A stretch of 64,000 nucleotides of DNA. Origin: Cenococcum geophilum 1.58. Lineage: Eukaryota; Ascomycota; Dothideomycetes; Gloniales; Gloniaceae. Location of the stretch: contig KV748218.1 in assembly GCA_001692895.1 (NCBI GenBank), forward strand, positions 620,001-684,000, in the 5' to 3' direction. Position numbers and translations under genes: made by a program. Below are positions 45,190-59,283 of the stretch, in pieces (the stretch's first letter is position 1; each line of letters starts with the position of its first letter). Below the pieces are notes generated by a model, which was not told the origin of the DNA, did not search any database, and saw nothing but the letters and a program-made list of their open reading frames with translations.

Positions 45190-46830
45190 GGAGTTATAGG
45201 AGATTTACTTTACCCTTTATTACTTTAATGTAAACGAAGCTTAACAGCCGGTCTTAAAGAGGTTAGTAAGCCTTAAAAGAAGATAGAAGTTTCTAAAGAT
45301 ACTATTACTGAGCCTATTACTATCGCGGATACCCTTATTATTGCAGAAGCTATTATAAAAGACGCCTCTGACGCCGCCATAAAAGTCAGCAATAAAGTCG
45401 TAGAAACCTTCCCAAAATCCATTATAGAGTCCGCCTAGGATGCCGCTATGAATACCCTAAATACCATTTTAGATATAAATACCGTTACAGGCTTTGTAGA
45501 TACCTAAGTAGCCGTAAAGGACACTATAGATAGCACTGTAGATACTATAGGCATTACTATAGAGGTAGATACCGGATTAACAGATGATAAATTTAAACGC
45601 CAATTTAAATGCGATTTTAAAGCCATAATAGTAGGGATAAAAAGCTATAGAATTAATAAGAATAAGAATATTAAGGATGTTAATATAGAATTAGGAGTAA
45701 AGTAGGTAAATAGATCCTAGAGAATAAGGCGTAGATAGTCTACTTTGGTTCTTAGTAAATACTTAAATAGGGGATGGATAATAGAAATAGAGAAGATGTC
45801 TATATATTATTTAAAAATCTCAAAATATAAATAAAAGAAAAGATAGCTAAAGGATAATTAGTAAAATGGTATAAACTACTTAGATACTAGACTCCCTAGG
45901 GGTATAAGAGGCTTTTATAGTCGCTTATAACGGGTAAATAGGATTTTATCTTTAACCGTCTCTCCTAAATAAAACATTAGATTTGCCGTCTTTAGTTATA
46001 TTAATATCCTATGAGATATAATTTATAATTCTTACGCTGTTTAATAAAACTATTATAACTGCCGCTATAATATACTCTCCCTAGCCTATATTAGCGGATA
46101 TCTTTAGAGGCTATATAATTTACTTACTAAAAGGAAATAATCTGTCTAACGTAAGATAAGAAGGATTATACTTGCCACAGCTAGAAGAATATATAGTATT
46201 CTAGTAAGTAAGGTTATACGTAATAACCTCCAATTCCATACTTATTGTTATGTGCGCGCTTACTATATTTTAAAGACTAAAGTTATAGTAAATAGGATAT
46301 ACACTAAAAAACTTTCTACTGCTACTAAGACACTTACTGGCAGCTAGCGCGATATAAAGAATAATAGCCTAATTCCTAGGACTTAGAGTAAAAAAGCGAG
46401 ACCTATAGCGGTATAGGGAGCCTAGCGATAACCCTCCTTTATAAACTTATTAGTAAAGCCCTATAGAGTTTAAACCTAGCTTTAATTAGTAGGTTCCTTT
46501 AGTATGGCGGCCTTATATACCTTAGCATTTAATACAACTAATAATAAATATCTTAGTAGCACGGTTATTAGTTAGGGTAGACCCTAAGCTAAATAAATAA
46601 TCCGGAGCTTCTTAAGTCTAATTAGGGCTGTAATCACAAGTCTAGGGATAAGGAAAGGAAAGGGTATATTAAAGGCAAGATACCACTAAAGGCGTTATTG
46701 CTTATAATACTATAGAACAAAAGTATGGAAAGGGATAAGATAATAAATAACCCCTATATAAATATACGCAACGGGGGTAGGTAGAGAAGCGTGCATTATA
46801 GTAAAGGAAAGAAGGCAACTAAATTTTTAG
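45190..46830 (+). pseudogene. Unrecognised RIP-degraded frame
   Basis: A plus-strand frame is readable from about 45240 (an Asp/Thr/Ile-rich stretch, SKDTITEPITIADT) to about 46830 with mostly Gln/Trp-type stops. No domain recognised. Confidence 0.3.
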
Positions 46831-47440
46831 CCTAGCTAACTCGCAGGCCTTATAACAGCCTAGAATTTTATATTTAAAAGCACCATTTCGTATTAAAACC
46901 TTAGCTTCTCTTTTTAAGTAGGCGGCATCCCACCTAATAACCCTAACTATGCTAGCTGCGTCGCTTGCGCGTCGCTTATTAATATTTGGGATATAAGACA
47001 CTAATATTATATTATTAAAAGTAATAACGGATATAAGGTTATCGGAGGCGCGGGGGTTACTCTATTATGGCGTTCTTAGTAAAGTACTAGCTTTCTATAC
47101 TAAGCGACTAATAAAACCTAGATTTTAAAAATCCGGGATTTATTAGCTCCTCTTTCTTTAACTACTACTTAACTAATGCTAATGAGGCAGTAGTACAGCT
47201 AGATAGTAATATTTACTCTTAATACTGTTATTACCTTATACTATCTATAAATTGACTTTAAACCGCACTCTGCAATTATTAAAGTTATAGCTACTCCGTT
47301 TATAGTACCGTCTTTTCCAAACTAGATATTTTACTCTTTTTACTATAAATATTAGCTTTATTATTAGCGGATAGATAAGGCAAAGGCAATACAGTAGGTT
47401 AAAAAAGCCGTATATAACTATATCCTTAAATAGTTGCATT
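46819..47440 (-). other. Short minus-strand frames, unassigned
   Basis: Open stretches at 47001-46819 (60 codons) and 47439-47245 (64 codons). The first is basic and Ala-rich, the second hydrophobic. Neither shows a motif; they may be pieces of one decayed gene or chance. Confidence 0.2.
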
Positions 47441-48239
47441 ATAATTAAAACTTCTTGTAGTAATGCTAGTAGGACTCCTAAAAAGTACAGAATAATAATT
47501 AACTGCTAAAACTTAAGAAACTAGTTGCATACTTACAGATCCTCTATCCTTATTAGAGTTAAATATCTCCTACCCTAAAGTAACTTAGTTATAACTTAGA
47601 GAGCTTACCTAATTAGCAGATTAACCGGAATCTATTGATAACCTTTAAAAAAAACGCCTTGGGAACGGTTTATAGCGAAGCTCTCCCTAAGATTAATACT
47701 ATCTAGGCACTAATACGCCACGGACTTTAGATAGAGGGTAATAATTTAATATCACAGATGGCTCCTAATTAGATATTAACGTAGTAAATCCTTATAAACT
47801 CCTAAGAGCTTCTAAGCACCTAGAAGAGCCTATTACTTATACTAACCTTAGCACTAAATCTAATACCTATATTGACGCGCCGGGACGTGAAAAAGAGCTT
47901 TTAGACCGCTCCTTAAAATAGAAAAAGGATACCGACTCGCCTAATAATAAAGGGGAGCTTTTTGGAAACCTCTTAAAACGGATAAAGGGGTTAAACGAGC
48001 CGGTTTTTGTAATAAAATAGGACTAGTATATATACAATCTAAGAGTTAAACGTAGGTTAACGTAGAAAGAAACTTTAACAAAATTTAGCGGAAGATTTAA
48101 GAAACTTTTAATTCCAGTACTTTAGATGCGACTAATAAGATCGCGTAGTACTATTTCTCTTGTAAATAATGCGGTAACAGTTTGCGATAAGAGTAGCGTT
48201 AATGTTAAGAAATTAATCCTGGTAGTAGTTTAGAAGATC

Positions 48240-49530
48240 CGCAGCGGATTAAAGGAGAAAGTTAATAGCGTTAGTTAAGTAACCTTTTAGAATTGGCTAT
48301 AGAGGGAAGTTATAGGGGTTAAATATAAGGGCTTACTTAAGGCTTACGCTAAATCCTTAAATAAGGACTAGAAAGCCTTAAATAGGTATTATAAAGAGAG
48401 GATATAGTACGTTAAATTTATTAAAAATTGTTTCTACCTTATACGAAAGTTTAACGGAGGGAAGGTTAGTACTTAATATATTAATGCGCCTCCAGGTCTA
48501 CTACTAACTTTTTTGCTAAACTAGAAACCTAGTTATAACGAGCGCCGTTAAGGATATAAAATAGCTAAGATGGTTAATTAGGTAGTTAATAAACTGGCTA
48601 TAAAATAGGAACGGAAAGCCCTGCTTATCTATATAGCTCTTATAAGTTAGACTATATATAGGTTACCTTATAATGTAATCGCTAATATAGTAATAGGAAA
48701 GCAATACGCCCTTACTAATATAGTAGAGTTAAGATAAGAGATACGCATTTAAATAGCATAGAGAGTAGTAGAGGCGCTAGAATAAGATAAAATTCCTACT
48801 TTAACCTACGCGCTATTTAATCCTACCTATAGGATAAGCTATAACTAGTATAGGGAGTAAGTCTACGCACTTTAAAGTTTATGGTATTTTAAGACTAAGA
48901 TTAGCTGTAGATACTTTAATATTTATAGGGCTTTTAGACTTACTAACTTTATAACCTATAAACTTCTACCTAGAGATCTACTAGAACCTCGTATTTATAA
49001 AATTAATAAAGATAATATAGCTAGCTCCCCTTCGCCTAAGGTTTTATCTATAGCCTAAGAAATCTATATTAATAATAACAGCGCTCTAAGTAATTAACCG
49101 CATAATATTCTAGGTAAGTTAAATTAGAGAGATAAATTTCCATAGAGTTTTAATAATCTATTTAGGATCTCCACTAGGAGGCGCTTCTCCGTATATAACT
49201 GCTTCCTATATAAAGAAGACACTTAATAACGTCAGAGGACGAGATTTTATAATATAGTAAGGATCAGACTTAGGGATAGAGGACGGCTACTAGCGTATAC
49301 CTTCCCTAATAAATATATACTTAATTAAAAATTATACTAGGACACTTTCTATAAGTTTAGATTGGGACTATATATTAGATAAAGATATCTAAATTCTCTT
49401 AAATATAATGCTAAATAAGTTAGTCTTAAAATAGGATGAGGAAGTAGAACTAAGCAACCAGTAGCTCTTAAATGGGCTTTTAAATAGGCCCTTAAACGGG
49501 CTCTTAATAACTAATAACTCTTTTATAATG
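48240..49530 (+). pseudogene. Long unrecognised frame with RIP stops only
   Basis: A single plus-strand frame can be followed for over 400 codons. Nearly all stops are TAG/TAA at positions where Gln or Trp would fit. The protein was basic and helical, with many Arg, Lys, Tyr and Ile (for example KEKVNSV and KAYAKSLNKD near the start, LPRDLLEPRIY near 48960). I do not recognise the family. Possible cargo gene of the element to its left. Confidence 0.45.
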
Positions 49531-52500
49531 CCTAACACGTCCTTAAACTTATAATATTATCCCACCACCTATTATAGGGATAAATTTCCTTGCCGCACTA
49601 GACTATATACTAATGTTATAAATATCCCTCCTCTATCAGGAGGGTAAAGGTATATTAAGTTGCCTCGCCATACTATTATGTCGCCCATATTTAGTCTTAC
49701 TAAAGCTTTTTTCTAAGAGGATGCCGCTAAAGGTAACTGGTTATAAGATCCTTTAACAAAGATATACCAGCCGTTTTTGGGTTTAAGTTTGGTTAGGGCT
49801 ATAGTAACATATACTACTTCCTTCTCTCTACTATAACCTTTAGTAGTTAGGGCTGATTTGTGAAAAACTCCGTTATAAAAGGATTGAAACTAAGGAATAG
49901 GTTTACGTATAAGGAACTTAGCAAAAAAGGGTTTACTACTTCTCTTCTACTATATATTAGTAAACGTTAAGTAAATAATACGCCTAACTTACTTTAATAA
50001 ACTTATCCCGTATGTCGTAACAGACCGGGGGTACCTTATACTCTATATACTTATCCATTTCTCTCTTAACTTTTATATCCTTTATCGCTAATAGCGCTTA
50101 TTAAATAAGGGATAGAGAAATCGCTCCCTAGATAACTGCATAGCCTACGCTATTTACTATTATTAATTAAATGCTTCTATAATGGGTGGTTAAGTATAGA
50201 TATAAGGGAGCCTATAGGGCTATTACACGCTAGCGCGTAATACTTAGCATAAAAATTGTCGGCTTATATAGGACGTAAAACTTCTACCTTCTATAAAAAT
50301 GCTATACCGCATTTATTTATATCTTCTACCGCTATTAGTGCCTATATATTTCTTCTATTTAGGTTAGGCAGCAAACTCTCCGCTAAGTATAGTAAAAATC
50401 ACCAGTGCTATATTTAGACTGGCCTACATTAGCTTTAAGTATAAATTTACAACCTAAAATATTAACAATTCCTATATTTACCCCCTTATTTTAAAAACCA
50501 ACCTAAAGAGTTTATATGCATTCTAAGAAATATATAAGTTATTATTTCTTAGCATAATGGCATTTTTCTATAGTTCCGCAAAATATACGATTATACTTAA
50601 GTTTACTATAAATATACTCATCTTTAATATATAGTAAAAGCCTAGTATATAAAATATTAGGAGATGTAAAAGAGGTGCCCTATAAATATAGTTACAATAT
50701 AAAATTAGAATTATTTTCTATATAGCTAGATATATCTAACGCGCTATATAGAGAATATCGCCTTAACAAAAACTATGGTTTGTTTTCGCTACTTACTTAG
50801 AAGTTATTACTAAACTAATACTGGTTTAGAAACTTAGGCGATTATAAAGATATATTTACAAGCTTAAAGAATACAGGAGGCAGGGCAGGAACCTGGGGGC
50901 TAAGTAAATAAAAAGAAACAGAGCCAGCTTTTATACGCGTCCTCAGCACCAGCAGCTGCCTTATGTCTGCGCAAAGGCAAATACTAAAAGGGCTTACCGG
51001 TTTTCTTAGCCTAGATTACTTATAGGAAGCTACTAAATATGAATATTAACTACGTTTTATATACAGCGGTCTTTATCTAAAACTTACTAGCTAAGGCAAA
51101 CTTTATAAAGCCTCCATCTTTATTAAATGCCGCACTAAATATGTTTAGTACCTTATAGGATATAATTATAGAATAAGGCTCTATAGGAAGCTAAATATAT
51201 AAGACCCTGGAGTTGGAAGTAAATATATAGCCGAATGTGTAGGACCGACTACCTTAATATAAGGTAAATAAAGCTAAATATTTTTAAGCCTTAGCTAATT
51301 ATTTATTTAATCTAGTTCCAATTTAAAAGATAATTAAACTTATAAATACATTTAACCTTAGTGCTTACGGCTTTATATATCTTAAGCGCACCTACTATTT
51401 TATAGGCTGTGGCTGTGCGGATTAGGACATCTAGAAGGAAACAAATGGCTACAGTGGATAATGCATGGGTAATAATGTTATATAGACCAGAGGAGCACTA
51501 GATTGGGTAAGAAGTTATTATAAATATACCTACCCTACTCTAGAGTTGTAAGACCTCCTTAAACACACCTATAGCTTTAACTATCGCACGCATGACATAA
51601 TCTACTATATCGCCCCTAATTCGAGTTCTTATTACCACTTACCTAGCTTTACTTAACTCTTATAAATTGGATACTAATTGCGCGGATATAGAGTTAATCC
51701 ATATATTCTTAAAGTAAACGCTTAGTTTTATTAACACCGCGGTAAATATAAAGCCTATATAGTATTTAATTACAAAAGTAGTAAAACATATTTAGATTAT
51801 CTTTAACTATAGACTTCCTAAGAATAATTATAAACCTCCTGTAGCCGCGTTTTGGGTATTAAATAGATCTACCTTTTTAACTGCTAGATTTTACCATCTA
51901 AGATTAAAGAAAGAGGTAAATAATACGGTGGATATATCGCGGGGTTATAGCGTGAGATTTCCCACTTAAACAGACCTTTAGAAGAATTAAGATACTTAAG
52001 AAAATATAAAGCAATAAATTTTGTCTTTAAACTCTCTATATAAGTCTATCTACAGCCCTATAAATTGCGTATTAAGCGCTAAGAAGGGGACTATTAATAG
52101 TATCCTCTTTTATTATTTTAAGTATAATATTAGGAATATTATACGTTAATGTCATTGCCTATAAGGGAGACGGCAGGCTTACTGCAATATAGTGTATAAA
52201 TATAACTAAAGCAGAAGAAAAAGCAGACACTATAACTATATAGGTGCTACCTATTAATATAATGGCCTAGTGAACCTAGTTTCGTTTTATCTTTTAGCGT
52301 ATAAAGGTAGTATTGCTAATTATTATATGCACTAATACCTACTATACGTGGAATCTAAACCTATAATGTTGGCCGCGACCGCTGCTTATTGCTGGCTTAG
52401 TATGGGCTATAGGGCAAGGTAGTTATAGAAGCTAGGTAACTATATGAGCTAGGTAACTAGTAGGTCTCTCCCTTTATTAATTTACGGAATGTTAACTAAT

Positions 52501-52790
52501 TTTAAGGGAAATTTCTATCCTCTATTAATTAATAAGCCGGCGTGGCGGAGTTATAAGCGATATATAATACCTCGGATTAACTAACTAATAATATATTTAT
52601 TGGAAGCCAGAACTATATTAGAACTATTAAATATTAATATCTAAAATTACACCCGCGTTAAGGAAGAGAACCATTATATAACTACTAGAAGGTAGGAAAT
52701 ATTCGCATAAAAGAGTCTATGCCGTATCTTAGCTGGGACCTTTTATCTCCTTATTAAACTCCTTAATAAATTCCAGAACTACTTTAAGAT
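49531..52790. other. RIP-degraded DNA, nothing recognised
   Basis: TA-rich with stops in all frames. A small stretch at about 50875-50990 keeps more CA/TG. No LTR pair, transposase motif or long frame identified. Confidence 0.4.
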
Positions 52791-52799
52791 AAAAATAGG

Positions 52800-54700
52800 A
52801 CACTAGAACTCTATCCTTAATCGCTAAAGCAATAGCTATTTTAATAGCATTTTTAATCTATAATAAATAAGCAATTAGCACAACAGTTCTCTATTAGGAG
52901 GTTAAGGTGGTATACCTATTAACTATTAAGCTCCTTTTCTACTAATCTCTTTAACTCGTTAGGACTATATCTAGCTTCTCCTTTAGTTATAACTGCCTTT
53001 TTTAGGAAACTTTCCTAAAGTTCCGTCCGCGTCTTAGTTATTAAAGTATTATATAATATAGTAATATGGATTCTGCTTTATATTATGTTATTAAATTCAT
53101 TTATATAATTAGTAGTAAGGAATATAATTTCTTTATAGTATTTAAGCATACGTAAGAAAATTGTAATAAGGCTGTTACTTATATAATCCAGTAATCGTTT
53201 CCGTATAAATATGTCGGCTTTATTTAAGAGAAGTATAGCTTCCTAGTAGGCAGCCAGCTAGAAAATGCAAGAAAGCTTATCTTTAACATCCTTTGGGTTA
53301 GTGCCTAGTTCCCCACTAGATAACTAAAAGAGTTAGGTAATAGTAATAATATAAATAAGCGGGAGCGTACCGTATATAGTGGTTTTTAAAGCGTTTCTAA
53401 AAGTCCTTTGGCGGTTAAAGTCTTACTAACACTAGCAGGGCCACTAATTTATATATTAGGTTTCTCAAAAAATAAAGGAATAAGGAGAATATTATACTAT
53501 AGCAGCATTATTAGACCTTATCCCTTGCCTACTATAAAATCATTAAACTAAGTATAAGTCGCGCTTATTAAGTAAGAAGCTATAAGAGCCTTTATAAGCT
53601 TCTTTTATTTCTCTAGAATTATAAGGTGTTTAAAAGATTAAGGGTCCTAGTAAATGTCGCTAATATTATTAATAGCAAACTCCACTGTAGGGCATTAAAT
53701 CAGCTTTACGCTCTTCCCTAATCTATAAATCTAGGAGATATAAGACTTATACTAGCATTTTTTACCTAAACTAAACCCCTATACGGTTGGGCTGTATATA
53801 AAAAAGTGTTCGTTTAGTAAACCCTTTATGCTATTACTTTTAACTTTATTAAGTTTCTTCTCTAGAGGATTGTTAAATTGTATCCAAATACCACTTAAAA
53901 ATTGGCGCCTTTGTAGCTCATTAATACTGGGTTTACTATAGTTTAAATTATACTCCTAGAATAGTGCCGTATTAATTATAATACGGCTATTAATAAACAC
54001 CTTAACGAGATGTCCATTGTCTATATAAAACGCATTACCCCTATATTGCTGATAATACTTCCCTTTTAAGAAAGTAAACTTCTAACCGCGCTTAGTAAGT
54101 TTACGCTTCTCGTTTTCTACGTTAGGGTAGTATTTAAAAGGAAAGTATTTAAGGCTATATATTGGCTTCGACCCCTAGAACTTCTAAATAGGAACTACTA
54201 TTACAGCTTCACTAAATTCTTTACTATTGTTATCTATATACCAGCCTTTAATGCGAAAGAACTCTTCCCCTTTATAACTAGTTCTCTCCTCGCTAAAATT
54301 AAATTTAATACATCTAGGCTTCCTAGTACTAAGGCATTTCCTATATATAAGATCATTTAGCTTAAAGAGAGCCTAGAGTATATTATATATAATTTCTCCG
54401 CTACATTTTAATAAGTTAAAGCGTTGTTTTATAGAGGCGTATATAGTTTTAATATAGGTTACTAATAAATTAAAATATTAAAGGGCTAAAGGATTATAAA
54501 GGGTTTTATTTATTAGAGCGTTACTAAAAGCATCTAATATAGGGATAAAGTAGTATAATAGGTTCTGCTCTACCTAGTTAAACTATTAGTTAATCTAAGG
54601 TATTAAAAGCCCTACTTATAGAGGTTGGCATACTATAGGCTTATCTTCTTTAAGGGAAGTTCCCTTTACGTATTAAAGGACGGACCTAAGTATATCCCGC
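52800..54700 (-). pseudogene. DUF7025/AAA ATPase pseudogene, relative of the gene at 9926-12110
   Basis: Minus-strand order matches the intact gene. GEIIYNILWALFK-like residues lie at about 54405, FFRIKGWYID at about 54230, YPNVENEKRKL and KFTFLKGKYYQQYRGNAFY at about 54120-54040, and NPLEK at about 53860. The AAA core follows: Walker A as GPASVSKT at about 53445 (GPPGVGKT with Gly-to-Ser changes), LSSGELGTNPKDV at about 53320, AILLLNKADIF (Walker B, Asp to Asn), FLTTNY at about 53125, then RIHITI-like. Stops stand at Trp/Gln sites. The presence of a related intact copy 42 kb away in the same window is notable. Confidence 0.88.
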
Positions 54701-55606
54701 AGGCCTTTAGAATTAATATCAATATAATATATTGCCTTGCCAATCTTCTTACCTAGTGTTTTACTATTAGCAACGGAAACCCAGTAGCTACCTTATACTT
54801 ACCTCCCTGCCTATAAATAACGAATATATACTCATTAAATTCATCTACCTCTAAAGTTAGCGCTAATTTAACTTTTATATATTTAAAGGTTATAGGATCC
54901 CAGCTGTGTATAGTTGCTTAGCTAGGCTATACTTATAGTTTATTAGGGATATATATTTTATTAACCGTCCTATAACCTAATATCAAAGCTTAGGCTCCTA
55001 GTTAGGAATCTATAGGTTAGATTTAAGAAGATAGCGGTAAATTTAAGCTACTTAAGGGTGTGACCGTAGAGCTTAAACGCGCTACCTCTAATACTTCTAG
55101 CATTTTTGCTTAGTAGATAGCGTAGTAATAATCTAAAGTGCGAAATTAGGGTAGAGTTTTTAAGAGAAGCTCAACAGGGTTACTTCTTAAAAAGCTCCCT
55201 ACTTTATACTATTAATAGATATAAGCTATAGCGGTGTCGCAAATGTTTACAGCACTACTCTTTTAGCTACGCTATCTCTTATCTATATTAGAGGATGCTA
55301 GATAGTATATGTTAATATAAATCCGACATAGAGTAGAGCTCAATTAAGCGAACCTATAGAGTTTATTCTTGTCAGAGCCGCGGAGACTTATAGCTTGTAT
55401 TAGGGATTATAGTCCTAACTACTAGTCCTAGCTGCTAGCTAGCTAATACGTTAGAGCAAAGGTAAACGTAGTAAATTAAAGAGAAGAGAGATGTGGTTGC
55501 AGGATAAGCAGCTATACTATCCTAAGCAAGCTAGAATTGTCGTGTAGCTAGGTCTAAGCTCGACTAGGATTTGTCCTAACCCCGCCTATAAAACCTATAT
55601 ATAGTA

Positions 55607-55770
55607 GTCCCATTCCCATTTCCTACTTCCTACTTCTCACTTCCTATTTCCCATTTCCTATTTCCCACTTCCTACTTCTTACTTCTTACTTCCCACTTCT
55701 TACTTCCCATTTCCTATTTCCCATTTCCTATTTCCCATTTCCTATTTCCCATTTCCCATTCTTATTCCCA
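55607..55770 (+). repeat. Pyrimidine tandem repeat TTTCCCAYTTCCTA
   Basis: About 165 bp made of CCCAYTTCCTATTT-type units, pure pyrimidine apart from A. It ends about 40 bp before the ATG at 55813 and could be a promoter-region CT tract that expanded. Confidence 0.85.
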
Positions 55771-55812
55771 ACTTAGTCTACTATTCCTATACCGTCTACC
55801 TTTATATGCGCT

Positions 55813-57290
55813 ATGTCTTAACAAGCCAAAATAGCTAAAATAGCCACTTTATCAAACCATTGGCTTATTGGGAAACTTAAGGCAGTAAGAGCGATATTTG
55901 AAAATAATACCTATAAACCACTCCTACCATATAAATCCCTAAAGAAGTATTATAATTTACTATTTGAGAAAAAGGCAATCTTAGAGGGGTAAACGAAGTT
56001 AAAGTGTAGTAGAAGGTAATAAGTGCGCAATATTTTTATAGAAGTCTTTAGATCGATTAGCTCTAAAGTATTCGTATTATATATCTTAGCAGCACCTATT
56101 ACTAAGCTTAGTGAAATAAAACTTAAGGATATCTTGGTAGATATTTAAACATAGTAAAACACTGCTAAATACCTATAAGAACTAACGGTGGCTGCTAAGC
56201 AATTCTATATAGATAATTTAATTAGCGCTTTAATTCTACCGTCCCGTAAGCGTTCGCTCTTATAGGTAACTATTACCACTAGTAAAAAAGCCTTATTAGT
56301 CCTAAATAAACTTATTACTAATTCCTAATAGAGCAAGACCGATTTTAAAGCACACCCGCCCGTTTAACAGAGAGTCACTTATTAGGGTTTAATCTACGGC
56401 CTTATGACACGGATTTGGACCTAGGACGTACTCTACCTATACGGACTTTGCGGACAATATATACCCCGGTTATAAATAAGATACTTAGTATACAAGATTC
56501 TAAAGTCCTATTACTACTTACTTATTCGCTATAAAGTATGGCCCGCTATAAGAAGGTAATATCTTACCGGGCATACAGAATACACAAGGTCTGTATAGCC
56601 CGCCCTAGAGAATCCAATAAAACCTAATATTTATTAGAAATAGATGCCTTATTTACCCCCCTTTTCGGGCGCCTAGCTTACTAGCCTAAAAAATCCTTTC
56701 TAAACTTTAACTTTATAGATCTCCTTAGCTTTTTCTAATGATACTAAGCTAAACGTCCGAAATTACAAATAGTGTGCCTATAGGAAGGGGAACCGTCTAT
56801 TAATATTAATTTGGATTCGTCCCCTAAATAGAGTATAATAATTAAGTTCTCTTATAGTTTAAGTATAGTATTTATTTATTATATTATAAGCGGCGACGAA
56901 AGTACCGCACTAAAGGACTTCTAAAGAATATACAATCCTAACTACTCTTTATAACAATGATAACAACTCCACTATAACTCGGACCTATAATAATATTTAG
57001 CACTTCCTTTAGTATACTAAGGCCAGTTACCCTAATAGCCCCACTAGCGCTAGTCTTTTAGACAAGGATTATAGGAATTAAGGGATCTACGGTTTAAAAG
57101 TCTATTCTAATCGTCTCTATAGCGTCTAGAATTATATCCTAACCGGTCTATATAGCTTTAATTTAATTTACTTTAAGCATTTAAGCAGGTATACCAATTT
57201 TCGGGCCTCCTCCTTAAGCAATTAGTCGCTATATACGATGTCATTAACCAGCGTTATCTAACTCTCCCTAGCTATACCCATAGGGGTTAT
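55813..57290 (+). pseudogene. Unrecognised long gene with RIP stops only
   Basis: From ATG 55813 one frame reads on for about 340 codons to 56840, and less clearly to about 57290. Stops are at Gln/Trp-type positions (for example TAA in the third codon). Readable parts: NHWLIGKLKAVRAIFE, KPLLPYKSLKKYYNLLFEKK, VFRSISSKVFVLYILAAP, LPSRKRSLL, LMTRIWTQDVLYLYGLCGQY. It looks like a real, formerly functional protein of a multicopy gene family. I do not recognise it. The upstream pyrimidine repeat supports the start. Confidence 0.5.
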
Positions 57291-57539
57291 ATACGACTAA
57301 GAGTGTGGCAGAAAATGCGTTTAGAGGGTGGCGCTCTAACGTACTAATATAGTCTAGGGATAAATTATAGTCTCTATTAATAGTATTACATACAGAAGGC
57401 GATGGCGAAGGGCCGTTAAGTATAGGGTTAGTAGTATCCTACTATTAGTTATTAAGGCTATAGTTATATAATCCGGTTAAGGGTTAGGAGGACTTAGTAC
57501 TTTAGAAGTACTTCCCATAGAATTAGTAAGGATTTGGGT

Positions 57540-57989
57540 TGCTTATATATAAGTCGCCCTAAAAGTTATAAGTTTTTTAGCAAGATAAGATGGTAGATAG
57601 AAGAGGGACTATATACGCAAAAGCCTAAAAAGCCAAAAGATTAAACTGGACGGGCGTTTTATACTATATAGTAAACCATAAAGCGCGTGCGGTATCTAGA
57701 AGGGTGTATAAGTAGAAGCACGCAGTATAAATAGGCGAAAGTGGGCTTTATTTAAAGTGATGCCAGCTATAAACGTTAATGCCCGACCTTAGATAACGGT
57801 CGCCTCTTTACTTCTAGTAGGGCGGATATTACGTATAGAGGGGTTAATACGGCTCTTATAACCTTAGCTTTTTAGCCTTATATCCATCTCAGCCTATATA
57901 GCTTGCAGTTAGGTAATATAAGTGGCTTTTTATTCACCGGCCTAAAAAATAGCTTCCTACTTAGCCCTATTAACTCTTCCCGCGGACAT
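57540..57989 (-). pseudogene. Unrecognised minus-strand gene fragment
   Basis: ATG at 57989 with a good A-rich context, then MSAGRVNRAK, Q/A/E-rich helical residues (AIFQAGEQK, TQLQAIQAEMDI) and SINPSIRNIRP-like residues; the frame is readable for about 150 codons with RIP stops. Convergent with the gene before it. Family unknown. Confidence 0.35.
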
Positions 57990-59280
57990 TTTGGAGACTT
58001 ATATAATTATAGCCAATTCTCATTTAATTAGACAGACTAGTAGGCGATAAGAGCCTACCTATGGGCAGTTTAAAACTATCCTAATTATAATTTTAGGAAA
58101 GGATAAACTCCTAGTAATCTTTAAACGATTTCCTCTATACATCTAACACTTATAAACGATTTCCCCCCTTTATAAAGAGGCACAATTTCTAAATATAAAA
58201 TGTTTGGTAATTGGCTAGAGACGGGATCAGGGGTAATATAGGGCGCCGTTATGCGAATATAGTTGCAGAGAATGGAAGAATCGCATTTAACCTAGTTATA
58301 GTACTCTTCCGGCTAAGCGAGCGGCGCAGAATATATATTAAGTAAGAGTAAGAATTACGGTTAGATAGTGTTGGCATTTAAATAAAACAAATCTTAATAA
58401 AGGCTATAGGTTTAATGAGTAAGAGCTAAGATAAGATAACGCTAATGCCCAAATTTCTAGATTAAGGACGAAGGGAAATAGATCTATCCTAGTAATAAGC
58501 TGTGTTCTATAGGCCAAGTCGTAATAAGTTAGACTAGCTAGTAAAGATTTATATGTATTAGACACAGTTATAACCTTTTAATTAGACACTACTAGCCGTT
58601 CTTAGGCATTGTAAGAAGACTTATATAGCAAAGGGTGGCAAGACTAAATTGCTCGTATATTAATGCCAGCGGGGAGCGAATAAAGGCGCTAGGTATACAT
58701 AAGGTCTAGTAAAATTAGGTTAAGAGGAGGAAGACTAGGTTAGGCTATATACCGTCATCTACAAGGGCCCTTTATACCAACCATAGTGACCTTGGAGGTT
58801 AATTAGGTGGGCGGAGTTTATATAAATAGCTAGAGAAGACGAGCTTGGATTAGATTAGATACTAATGCTTATAATAGGTAAAAATCTATAGGTAAGGCCT
58901 AGACAACTTTTCCCATTATAAGATGGATTGTTAAAGAATAACGCTTAGTAGAATAGGGCTTGCGAATCCGGAGGGTAAGAGTTTATAGGGGGGCAATTAG
59001 TATTATCTAGATAGGATCCCCCTTAAAGGAGGGTTGTAACTCTTTAAATACGATACTCTTATAACTATATAATTATTCGCCCTCTTACGCGCTTACCATA
59101 GCAGTGGTTTCTAAGTTATAGCTATAGCTACGTTATACCAGTGCTAATACTCTGCCCTATAGAGATTAGTTACTAAATACTAAGACCACTAAAGAAAACG
59201 CACCTTCCTAAATAGACCCTAACCCTTAGTTTTAAACATTAGTAACAATATAAGCCTATCTTCTACCCCTCTCTCTGCCA
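57990..59280. other. RIP-degraded DNA, nothing recognised
   Basis: No motif or repeat pair identified. Confidence 0.4.
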
Positions 59281-59283
59281 ACT

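Noticed and set aside
55813..57290. DUF3723 or NLR-type Starship cargo gene
   Set aside because: I compared the readable pieces with what I know of those families and saw no convincing motif; left as unrecognised.
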